A stretch of DNA of 64,000 nt from a virus. Below, piece after piece: positions 12,650 to 23,600 of this stretch; position 1 is the stretch's first letter, and each line of letters opens with the position of its first letter. Location: positions 1 through 64,000 of IMG/VR virus record IMGVR_UViG_3300044641_006950, one strand, 5' to 3'. Position numbers and translations under genes: made by a program. Below the pieces are notes generated by a model that worked only from the letters and a program-made list of their open reading frames with translations, had not been told where the DNA came from and ran no database searches.

Positions 12650-14311
12650 TCAATAAGTCCAGTTGGTTCCGGATATTTTGATTCCTGCTGTACCACCTGA
12701 CCCTGCACCTGAAACACTTTGTCCTGCTGTATTCCAAGGACCACCATCACCACCTTTAACACCATCAGTTCCACTTGTTGCTCCGCAACCACCACCAGCA
12801 CCACCTCTTGTTGGTCCAGCCATAGCACCATAATCTGGTGCTGTAATAGGTTTATCTGTTGATCCATCAAGTTGATTCCAATTGGATCCCCTGCCATGCC
12901 CACCATTACCACCTAATCCTGCTGCACCACCACTACTTGTATAGTTATTCCAACAATATACGTATGTAATCCATTTTATACATGGTCCTGGTCTTATCTC
13001 TGGTTGTTTACATACTCCTTTTGCGTTCCGTCTAAGACAAACTGTTATATACTCTGGGTCTCTTTCACAACATTTACTACTATTATCTCTACTAGATGAC
13101 GAATATCCTAATCCACTACAAATTTCTTTTGCTCTAGCAGAATCCATATTACTTGCTCTACAACGTGTAGTAGAAGTTCTATTATTTACAGCTTCATCAT
13201 ATGTATCGCAGAGACCACCAGTACCAGCAACTCCATCTTTTCCAGCACCTCCACCACCTCCACCACCACGAATTCTATTCCCTCCAGATAGTTCAACTAT
13301 TTTAATTTTGGATCCAGAAGAAAGAACACTTATAGCATGACCACCATCTTCACCATTTGTTCCTAGGCGTTCTCTTGAATAGGACCCTTGAGTTATACCA
13401 TTTATTTTAACCTGACCTCTACAAATATTATTATCAGCATCTCTCATAGAAAATCCACTAACAACTGTTCCATCTGGAATAGCAGTACTACTTTTTCCAT
13501 AGTCTGTAAACCAAGAAAGTGCTTTTTGTAAATTTGTAACATTAATACTATATGATCGGTTTGCCGTCACTGCAAGATTAATATAAAAATCTTGTTCTCT
13601 ATTTGAAGATGAACCTGATGGTCCAGGATCTACATAAACTGATTGAACACCATTATCATCTCCAAAATAAATATATCTCCATGGTCTTTTATCACCGTTG
13701 CTATAATCTCTCATTCCTGCATACATCTGCACTGTTGCAGTACCAGTTCCACTTGTCTGTAAATTTACAATTTCATTGTCTCTGTCATTATCAAATATGT
13801 TAATATTAGCACTTACATTAGAACTAACAGTTTCTGTGACTCCAGAAGCTCCTCTAACACCTCCAGCACCACCATATCCAAGAACATAACCCCTGACTTC
13901 AACTGTTAGATTATAAGTAGTTCCATCTAGAGTTAATGCATATCCATTAGAAGTTGTTCCATTAATTCTTCCACCTATATTATAAATTTTTTGAATATTT
14001 TTACCTAGATTTGAATTCCAAGAACCAACGCTAGAAAGTGAAAGATTTGTATCAGTGTCATATTGAATAACTTCATAATTTTTAAGAGTATTCCTAAAAT
14101 AGGATGCTTTCCATTGAGATGTAGAACTAGTTGGAATATTTGAATTTTCAGTAGCATCTGGTATTTTTGGATTTGTATTATTAACGTCAGTATCTCTAAT
14201 AAAATTAGAAGCTCTTAATTCTCCACTTGAAAATCCAAAACTATCTCTAATTTTACTAAATTTAATTTCACCAGACGTGAAGAGAGGTGCTAGAGCAGTT
14301 TGATGTGCCAT
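12650..14311 (-). CDS. Glycine-rich tail fibre adhesin with a cysteine-rich insert, 553 aa
   Basis: The N-terminus (GEIKFSKIRDSFGFSSGELR) carries the G-x-I-x-FS-x-IR-x-xFG motif common at the start of phage tail-tip and fibre proteins. The middle is beta-rich. The C-terminal third holds polyglycine segments (GGGGGGGAGKDG, GGAAGLGGNGGHGRGSNW, GGAGGGCGATSG), the style of T-even gp38 adhesins and similar cyanophage proteins that fold as polyglycine sandwiches. Between the glycine segments lies an insert of about 90 residues with nine cysteines (CCERDPEYITVCLRR, KGVCKQPEIRPGPC). It probably forms the receptor-binding end of a fibre. It ends with the last gene of the fibre operon. Binding target unknown. 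Confidence 0.65.
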   Translation of the reverse strand: MAHQTALAPLFTSGEIKFSKIRDSFGFSSGELRASNFIRDTDVNNTNPKIPDATENSNIPTSSTSQWKASYFRNTLKNYEVIQYDTDTNLSLSSVGSWNSNLGKNIQKIYNIGGRINGTTSNGYALTLDGTTYNLTVEVRGYVLGYGGAGGVRGASGVTETVSSNVSANINIFDNDRDNEIVNLQTSGTGTATVQMYAGMRDYSNGDKRPWRYIYFGDDNGVQSVYVDPGPSGSSSNREQDFYINLAVTANRSYSINVTNLQKALSWFTDYGKSSTAIPDGTVVSGFSMRDADNNICRGQVKINGITQGSYSRERLGTNGEDGGHAISVLSSGSKIKIVELSGGNRIRGGGGGGGAGKDGVAGTGGLCDTYDEAVNNRTSTTRCRASNMDSARAKEICSGLGYSSSSRDNSSKCCERDPEYITVCLRRNAKGVCKQPEIRPGPCIKWITYVYCWNNYTSSGGAAGLGGNGGHGRGSNWNQLDGSTDKPITAPDYGAMAGPTRGGAGGGCGATSGTDGVKGGDGGPWNTAGQSVSGAGSGGTAGIKISGTNWTY

Positions 14312-14321
14312 AATGGATTAA

Positions 14322-17300
14322 TTAGTGAAAGTTTACCCAAGCACTACCAGTCCATCCTTGGAATGTATTTGAACTAGTGTTAAAAATTACTGCTCCAGTT
14401 GCTGTATCTCCAATACCATTTCTTGCAGTATCATTTATATTTGGTAGAATTACAACTGGATAAAAATTAGCAGTATCATCGGCATATCCAAAATCTAATA
14501 CACCTCTCGGAAGATCTGTATTAAATCCTACTGAAGATTGTTTGTATATATTTACATAAGTATTATATAAATCTACACCATGATCAAAGATTTGAATATC
14601 ACCTTCTAATCCAGATGGAGTAATAAATTCAGGATCTCCGCCAGGATAGAATTTTGTGGTTGTTCCAATTCCAATATATGAACTAGAATCAACAATCATT
14701 TTACCTGATATTAATAATCCAACATCACTGTAAGTATTTTCTGTTATACCTGTTGTTCCTATACCAATTGATTGGAATAAAGCTTTTGAATTTTTAGCAT
14801 CTATATCTATTAAATTTAATAATAATCCAGTTGTAGTTGTTCCAATTCCAATGATATTTGAATGAATTGTATTAAAAGTAGAAACACCACTTGTTACATT
14901 AATGTTTTTAGTAATTATATTTGGTAAACTATCATTTGTTAAAGTAATTCCCGAAGAAAATGTTGCCGTTCCATTAACAATAAGATTTCCAGATATTGTA
15001 ACGTTATTACCAAAATAGGAATTGTCAGTAATTGAAGAAGTTCCAACAACGTCTAATGTAAACTGTGGTTCATCATTATTAACGCCAAATTTTCCATCCC
15101 AAGTAAGTGTAGCTAAATTATTGCCATAATACTCATTTTCCCAATAAAAATTGCCACTACTAATTCCGGAAAAAGCAGAATTATTTAATATAAAACTAAT
15201 ATTTCCTCTAGGATCATTACTTTTTAATGTAAAATCACCCGAAGTACTAAATCCTAATCTACCTTCTACTCCACCATTAGTAATAAATTGTATGGCAGAT
15301 TCTCCAGTACTTGAAGTTGAATATAAATCAAGTTGAGATGTAACAGTATCATAAATTAATAAATTACTATTTGGTGAAAGAACATAAGGATTTGTTGTTC
15401 CTATTCCAATTACAGAATCTGTTGCATTAATATTGATTATGTTTGATCCACCTTGAGTTTCAACAACAAATGAACCATTTACTGTTAATTCTTCAATCAC
15501 TTGTAAATTGTTATTGACAATAACTTGATCTGTGTTAGAATCTAATACTAGATTACCACCACGAGTACTAATTGTAGTCGTTCCAGCAACACCAACAGTT
15601 ATGCCATTTAAGTATGACTGTGAGAATGCTTTTGTTAAACTCCCCAAGTTAGAAGTTATATCAACATTTGGAACTAATGAAGAATTAACTGTCGTTACTC
15701 CTGATATTATTGCTCCATTTGAAACTTTTAGTTGTCCTACAAGATCAACAACTCCACTTGAAGGTGATAATTGAATATCTCCACTACTTGATGCTATTTT
15801 GTTATCAGATCCAACTCCTATATTAATGTTATCAACATAAACTTCACTAAACTTTTTAGTAGAAGATCCAAGCGGAGAAGTTTGATTATCAAATGGTAAA
15901 AATCCACTAAATGCACTTATAATTCCACTAGAATAAATGTTTCCACTTGAAACATTTAATGCACCTCCTGTTATAGAAGTAAATCCAGTTACTGTTAAAT
16001 TATCATTAACCTTAGTATTTCCAGAATTAGAGTCTAAAATTAATTCTTTTGATCTAGTTGTAATTGTATTACTAGATGCTGTTCCAATTCTTATATCACC
16101 AATATATGCATTTGTGAATGACTTTGTATTAGATCCAATATAAGAATCAAAATCTACATCTGGAACAATTCCAGTATTTAAAGTTACCTCTCCAGTTAAT
16201 GTAGAAATTCCACTTACATAAAAATTATCGCTTACGTTTACAAATCCTTCTTGAGAACTTAATATAAGATTACCATTAGTTGTATCAATTTCAGTAACAC
16301 CAGCATATCCAATTCTAATACTTGAAATATAAGCATCGGAAAATGGTAGTGCTGAAGACCCAAGATAAGCACCATTTTTAACATCTGGAACAATTCCAGT
16401 TTCAACAGTTACTGATCCTTGAAGTGTGCTTATGCCAGTGACAATTAATCTATCATCAATTCTTACTGTTCCAGAATTTGAATCTAAAACTAATTCTCCA
16501 CTTACAGTGTCAATTTCCGTATTCCCAGAAACTGCGATTTGAACATTACTAACATTGATTTTAGAAGCAGTTGATATTCCAATATTTGAATAGGTCGCCG
16601 TTGAAAATCCTACAGTTGCAATTCCAATGTTGGCATACTCGGATGTTAAAGAACTTGTAATTCCCGACTGAATATACAAAGTACTGATTGTAGCAACTCC
16701 TATGTTTGCGTGAGTTGCTGTAAAAATTCCAACAGTTCCAACACCACTGTTTGAAAATGTGGAAGTTAATGAGGTAACAATTCCAGAAACTACAGTTAAA
16801 TTTGTTACTATTCCAGTAGTGGTTACTGATTTTTTGGAAGTTATAGTTTCACCAATAGAAACCAAAGTAGAACTAAAGTTAACTATTGTGCCAATTCCGG
16901 AGTAAAGATTTGAAATTGTAGAAAATCCTACAGTTGCAACTCCCAAATAAGCATTGGTTGCTGTTAAAAATCCAATTGTTGAAACACCACTTAAAAAGTT
17001 AGTCGCTGATACAAATCCAACTAATATATTAGATGGTAATCTAGAATTACTTATGGTTCCAGAAGAAATATTACTTGCATTTAAGTTTGTTAAGGAAGAT
17101 CCATCACCATCAAAATAAGATGATGTGATAATTCCAGAAGCTCTAATATTTCCAATTGAATTAATTCCAACACCAGACTGTCCTAATTCTGGTCTCCCTC
17201 CAATTTGAAGTGAATTAATCCTTGAAGGATTTGTTGTAGCAATACCAACATTTCCTGCAGCGTATATGCTAGTAAATCCAAGTCCAACGTCAACGTCAAC

Positions 17301-17606
17301 CCATTGTGAAGTTGGGACACCAAATAAATTTGATCCATCGCCATAAAAAGTGGCACTAATAATACCAGTATTACCGTAAATAGTGATACCAGTTCCAATG
17401 ATTACTTCTGTGAATGATGCTATTCCAGAAACAACTAAATTTTTACTTGTAATAAGTCCTACTACATTTGTATTTCCATAAACATCTAAATCATATCTTG
17501 GAATTGTTGTTCCAATTCCAACCAATCCAGTGGAAGCAACTAAAAAATTATCTTCATCAACTTGTACACCATTCCTAAAATTAAATGACTTATTATAATT
17601 TGCCAT
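14322..17606 (-). CDS. Long tail fibre, repeat-rich, 1094 aa
   Basis: Begins MANYNKSFNFRNGVQVDEDN. It then has repeated VGIGTTxPxYxLDVxGN-type and FYGDGSNL/FDGDGSSLTNL motifs seen in large fibre proteins. The middle holds at least four copies of a unit of about 90 residues beginning near GIVPDV..YLGSS..PFS.AYI..I.IG and ending with a LILDSNSG..-type strand. The C-terminus (ATGAVIFNTSSNTFQGWTGS) is the typical end of cyanophage fibres. Thr, Ser, Ile and Asn dominate, as in trimeric beta-structured shafts. It probably contributes to host binding. No chaperone domain is visible. It begins 16 bases after the stop of the next fibre upstream, consistent with co-transcription. Confidence 0.75.
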   Translation of the reverse strand: MANYNKSFNFRNGVQVDEDNFLVASTGLVGIGTTIPRYDLDVYGNTNVVGLITSKNLVVSGIASFTEVIIGTGITIYGNTGIISATFYGDGSNLFGVPTSQWVDVDVGLGFTSIYAAGNVGIATTNPSRINSLQIGGRPELGQSGVGINSIGNIRASGIITSSYFDGDGSSLTNLNASNISSGTISNSRLPSNILVGFVSATNFLSGVSTIGFLTATNAYLGVATVGFSTISNLYSGIGTIVNFSSTLVSIGETITSKKSVTTTGIVTNLTVVSGIVTSLTSTFSNSGVGTVGIFTATHANIGVATISTLYIQSGITSSLTSEYANIGIATVGFSTATYSNIGISTASKINVSNVQIAVSGNTEIDTVSGELVLDSNSGTVRIDDRLIVTGISTLQGSVTVETGIVPDVKNGAYLGSSALPFSDAYISSIRIGYAGVTEIDTTNGNLILSSQEGFVNVSDNFYVSGISTLTGEVTLNTGIVPDVDFDSYIGSNTKSFTNAYIGDIRIGTASSNTITTRSKELILDSNSGNTKVNDNLTVTGFTSITGGALNVSSGNIYSSGIISAFSGFLPFDNQTSPLGSSTKKFSEVYVDNINIGVGSDNKIASSSGDIQLSPSSGVVDLVGQLKVSNGAIISGVTTVNSSLVPNVDITSNLGSLTKAFSQSYLNGITVGVAGTTTISTRGGNLVLDSNTDQVIVNNNLQVIEELTVNGSFVVETQGGSNIININATDSVIGIGTTNPYVLSPNSNLLIYDTVTSQLDLYSTSSTGESAIQFITNGGVEGRLGFSTSGDFTLKSNDPRGNISFILNNSAFSGISSGNFYWENEYYGNNLATLTWDGKFGVNNDEPQFTLDVVGTSSITDNSYFGNNVTISGNLIVNGTATFSSGITLTNDSLPNIITKNINVTSGVSTFNTIHSNIIGIGTTTTGLLLNLIDIDAKNSKALFQSIGIGTTGITENTYSDVGLLISGKMIVDSSSYIGIGTTTKFYPGGDPEFITPSGLEGDIQIFDHGVDLYNTYVNIYKQSSVGFNTDLPRGVLDFGYADDTANFYPVVILPNINDTARNGIGDTATGAVIFNTSSNTFQGWTGSAWVNFH

Positions 17607-17622
17607 TTCCTATAGTTTTTAA

Positions 17623-20600
17623 TTATTTATCTGTTAATTTTTGTTCAATATCTTGAACCTTAATGTTCAGTTCTTTGATTGCCTCAATTAACAGGGGAAC
17701 AAGTTTTTCATATTTAACCGCAAGGAAACCATTATCTCTTTCAGTTACAACTTCTGGTAAAACTTTCTCAATTTCTTGTGCAATAACACCTGCTTCACGA
17801 ATATTTTGATCTTTGCCTATTGCTAAATCATTCCAATTATAAGTTACACCAGAAATCTCAGAAACTTTTGTTAGTGCATTTTCAATTAATGAAATATTTG
17901 TTTTTAATCTTTCATCTGAGCTGTAGTATGCAACAATATCACTTGTTGATCTAATTTCTCCACCAACTGTTAAGTTTGTTCCATCAAAAGTTAAATTACC
18001 AGAAGTTGTTGTTGAGTCAGTTCCGCTATTATATAATATTCTACCACTGCCGCCTGAAACATTTGTAGCTATAGTGGCAGACGCAGCATTGCCAGTAAAT
18101 GTAGTTGCCGTAACTGTTTGACCAGCGGCATCAATCCCACCAGCAGATACAGTTAAACCACCAGTAGTTACTGTCAAACCATTGCTTGCTGTTATTCTAT
18201 CTGCTGCTGCTAAAGTTCCACCGACAAAAAGTTTTTTAGCAATTGAACCGCCACCAGAAGTATAGAATGAAGCGTTAGTATCTGTAGAGCTACTAGAATC
18301 TGTAGTATTTGTTATACCAAGTTTTCCATTAAGTGTGAGACCACCATTAAGAGTTAAAGTTCCTTCAATTATTGTATTTCCAGTATCAGAAGCAATACTA
18401 AATTTACTAGATGATGAACTATCTTTTACACTAAATGTTTTAGCAGATCCTTGAATAATAACATTATCATTAAAAGTAGCAACATTATCAACATTTAGAT
18501 TTCCTTTAATATTGATATTATTACTAAAGGCATCAATGTTTAAATCACCACTGGAAGTTGTAATTGTATTGTCATCTCCAACCGCTGTTCCCTCTGCTAT
18601 TCGAATGTTTCCAATGAATGCAGAAGAGAATGGTCGTGCGTTTGATCCAAGATAAGCTGCGTCTCCTGCAGTATCTGGAATAATTCCAGTTTCTACTGTA
18701 ACTTCACCTACAAAATTAGAAGTACTCTGGAAGTTAGCATGACCTTCAACGTCAATTGGAGAATTAATATCAATAATACCAGTTCCATTTGCGTCAAGAA
18801 TAATATTTCCATTTGAATCTGTTGAAGTAATGCTATTTGTATCTAATCTTAAATTGTCTGCATTTAGTTGTCCAACAACAGTTAAAGTTGAATTATCACC
18901 TGAGGTTCCAAAGTTTACGTCATTAACAGTTTCTACAACACCAGTTCCATTTGCACTGAACGTAATATTTCCATTTGTGTTTGTAGAGCTTAATGTATTT
19001 CCATCAAGTTTTAGATTATCAACAAATGCTTCTGAGAATGATAGTGGTAATGATCCAAGAGGAGCACCAGAATCTGTTAATGGGAAGAATCCAGTGGAAG
19101 ACGTAGTTACACCAGTTACATTTAAATTAGATTTTGCGGTTAATTGACTATCAACAACAACAGAACTTCTGAATGTTGCTATTCCTACAGTTTCAAGGGT
19201 GTTGGTTATCTTAACATTATCAAATTCATGAGGAGCACCATTAATTGAAGATAATACAAGAGATCCTGCTGGTGATAAAGTTATAGAAGCAGTTTTTCCA
19301 ACAGCAATAGTGTTTGAAGATCCATCAATAGTAATTGAAGTTCTTCCTACAGTTAAAATACCTGCAATAATTGCATTATTTTCTGCATAAAAACTTGTAT
19401 TTTCTATTCTGACAGAAGTTCCAGCACCTATACTATTCAATACTAAATCACCAGTCCAACCAGTAATTCTCCTATCTTCAATTTCTGTTCCACCAGGAGT
19501 TCCCTCTGTTGAAATTCCAATTCCACCAAACCAACCAGAAGCCCATGGTTTAGTAGAAGAACCAACATAAGCATCTTCTATAGAATCTGGAACAAGACCT
19601 GTGTTAAATTGAACTTGACCATTAAATGTTGCTGTTCCAGAAATACTTACATTACCACCAACATTTAAGTTTCTTAAAATTCCAACTCCACCTTTTGAGA
19701 CAATTGAACCATTATTTACAGCAGTAGAATCTGTATTATTATTCTGTCTTAAAATATTAGATAGAATAACTTCACCATTAATTTTAGTTTCACCATTCAA
19801 GATTGCATTGTTGTTGAATGTAGTTGGTCCGTCAAATTGTGAAAGAATTTGTTTTGATTTGCCACCTTCTACAAGAATTCTTTCCTTAACAATAACTTCG
19901 TCAAATACAACACTAAGTCTTGAAGGATCTTGTCCAGTGACAGTTGGAATTGGAATATCAAAAGTTGTTTGTTGACCAGAAGCTGAAGAGTATTTGGTAT
20001 TTCCAATGAAGAAGTCTCCATCACTGTTCATTCCAGTATAAACAACACTTCCACAAGATCTTTCCTGAGATTGTGATAAGAAATCTTCTCTTTCTGTCAG
20101 GGTCTTAACTTGAATTTGTGGTAAACCAGTTGAATAGTTTCCAGGACCATAACCAAGATATTCAAAAGTATGACCAGATGCTCTTAAAATTGAAGGTCTG
20201 CGTAACTCAATTGCAAGTGGTTTAATCTTTTTAATTAAAGAATTTGCTAAGTGAGTTTCTTTTTGAGTTCCCAAATAACCACGAAGAACTGTAATTTCAT
20301 TGTTTCCAGAACCAGTCAGGGTACTTTTTGAAACCCTCATAATTTCATTGTCAACTTGAATGAAACTACCAATTGGGAATCTAGTTACAGTTGAAATACC
20401 AGAATTGACTAATCTAATTGGGAAAGTTGCAATTCCTGATGTAGTATCTGTTGCTATGTCTGTTATAAGAATAGCAGACTCATTATCGTAGAAGGAAATT
20501 CCTCTTGCTGCTAAGTTTTCACTTCCAGCATCAGAAATTAAATTATTTGAAGATAATCCATGCTTTAGAATTCTGGTAGAATTTGTGTTAACACTTCCAG

Positions 20601-23600
20601 AAACTGTAAAGGTAGTTACACCTACAGTATCATTTACAATATGATCTCCTAGATTATTATTATTAGTATCTAAAACTCTAAACCTATTGCCAGCAACTAA
20701 TCCATGAGCAGAGAAACACGTAATAGTGGAAATTCCAACAGTAGAATTATAAACAACACTTGTTATTTGAGTGCTTGGTGCAACATTAAATACATATTGA
20801 TTTGGATTAATTGCTGGATCTCCAGTTGTTCTTGCAATTGCAATTTGATTCTTTGAAGGAACTCTAATAACTCTATACAGTCCGTCAGTTGCAGTTCCAA
20901 GTCCTGTTATCTGTAAAGAATTATCATTTAAATATGAAATTGTCGTGGTTGTAATTCCAATTGTAGATCCACTGAATCCATCTACTTTCAAAGAAACACC
21001 ATCATTATATCCAGATCCAGGTGAAGTTACATTGAGAGAAGTAATTGAATTTGCAACTCCAGAAATAACAACTGTTGCTCTTGCACCATTCCAACTATCG
21101 TCCGAATTTAAAAGTTTAACATTATAATATGTTCCACTATTATATCCAGTTCCACTTGTTAATGTAGCAAATCCAACTACGCCATTAAATCCATGTTCAC
21201 GAGTAGTTGTAACTGTTGTTACACCTGCAATTAGAGGAGATACACTTTGAATTATTGGAGTAACCCCAAGTTTTTTGACAAGAGAATCTACAGTTTCTCT
21301 TGTAATACTTTTCTTAAGATCATTGGTTACCACATCTCCAATTGGAGATCTTTTTGCAAAAGTTACGGCAGATGGTGGATTATCATCATAATTATCTCTA
21401 TCTTGCTGTGGATAAAGATCTACGATATTTTGATTATATTTGTAATCTGTAAAATGATCTGGTACTGCATTATCAGATTTTAGAACATAAGCATGATAAA
21501 TACCGTCTTGAACATTGAAAATATATGGGGAAATAGTTTCCGATCTGTAAATAAAGAAATTAGATTGTAAGTCATTTCTTTCAAATCTAGGTAACGTAGT
21601 GCTTCTAGATGTTGGACCAGAAAAAATACCAACATTATGTATTATTGAATTATAATCGGTTGTAGAATAACTAAAAGTATTTGCATCTGGGACACTAGAA
21701 ACAATAAAATCACCGTTAAAACCAGTTACTCCAACTCCAGATAAATTAGTAGAAGACTTGACATTTTTAATTAATACTCTATCGCCTTGAGTTAAATTAT
21801 GTGGAAGTTCAGTAATGACAGTTACTGTTCCACTTGATTCTGTGCATGTACTAATAAATCTATAATTTCTCTGGAAATTGTAATTACTAGTATCAATTGA
21901 ACTCAATGAAAAATCAGAATCAGTAATAGCTCCAGTAGTACTTGATTCTTGAATTACAAATCCGTCTTGTGGATCTTTACCATTAGGTGCTTCTTTTGGA
22001 ATTACAATTCTAACCTTATAAATTTTTTCATCTAAACTACGAGAATCTGCAATTCTGCTGAAGTAAGATACGCCTGTTCTGGGTTCTTCAAACCCTACAA
22101 CACCAAGAGAAGCAATAGAACTGTATATATCATTATCTCTTTCAACATATACAAACCAATTATTATGATTTGGGTCGAATTGAATTGGAGATCCTAATTG
22201 TCCAGCATCTCTATCAGAAACTCTACTTTGAATTTTCAGTTGAGATCCACCATACATTTTTAATGAAACATTATTTTGTGCGTTAGTAAATGAAGATGCT
22301 AATTTAATTCTAGTATTATCTACTACAATTGTGTAATATGTTTTATTTTCTGTTATGTTTTCTGGAAGGTCTCCAGTATCACTAATAATAATTATTTTTT
22401 CGCCATTTTGTAATTTATGTGTTGTGGTAAATTGAATGGTATCGTAATTAGGTGCAGAGGTTAAACTTCCAACTACGTATTCTTTTACTGCAGAGTTAGT
22501 TCCACTCACAGTAGATGAACCACCAGATACAAGTGTAGTATCTGTCATTAAAATTTTAGCGGATTTTATATCTCTATTAGGAAGTTCAAGATATAATTTA
22601 TCTTCTTTTCTTGCACCTACTCGATATCCTTGTATAAGATTTGGTGGAACATTATCTTGAGAATTAAATCCAAAAAGATATAAATGACTTGAAATTCCAA
22701 CTGAAGTTGTTAATCCAACATCAATTGGAATCCAATCAATTTTTGACTCTGGAGATATAACTGATCTTGGAGTAATAATAGAAGTAATATAACCATAATC
22801 ATCTTTACTAAATGCTTCTTTTTTAAATCCACTTGCAGATAAAGAAATTTGTCCAAAGTTTGAGTTAGAGTTGGTAATAGATTGGTCACCACCAGATTCT
22901 GCAACAAAATGTCTATTAAATCCAATTGCAAAAACAGAAACTACCTGAATGACAGAATCATTAGAACATTTAATGTGTGAAGTTTCCCATCCTGTTCTAT
23001 AAATTGCATCAGCATCCAAGTGATAAATGGTATCATTATCTGTAGACGAAGATCCAGATGAGAGAAGTGTCCCAAGAGTTTTTGTAACCGGAATTCCCGA
23101 ATAAGTTCTCGTAATTGGATTATACTTTACAAAAGCCCTGTCATCTTTTTGAAGGGAAACTGCGGTGAATTGTGCGACAACCATGGAACGGAATCCAGAC
23201 GCCTTGCTTCCATCGGCGTGCATTCCGTTCATACCATAAACAGAACGTAAAGAAATATTAAAGATATATGGTGAAGAACCTTTTACGGTATCAGTTTCAA
23301 TAGTAACTGACGCAGATCCACTTGGATTTGCATTAAGATCGCTTCTTACAAATGGTAAAAGATAAGTAAAACTCTTTGGTCCAATAACAGTTTGTACAGT
23401 CGTTGTTATATTATAATCCTTAACATTTGCTCCTCTAATCTTAATAGGAGTTCCTGCAGTTAATTCGTGATCAGTAAGAGTATTTACTGTTACAATAGGA
23501 CTTGGTGTTGCAGAGTCTCCAGAAAATAGACTAGATATGATAATTGGATCTGATCCAAATGCACCAACAATTTCCCATTCTGGACGTTCTTTGGAGAAAG

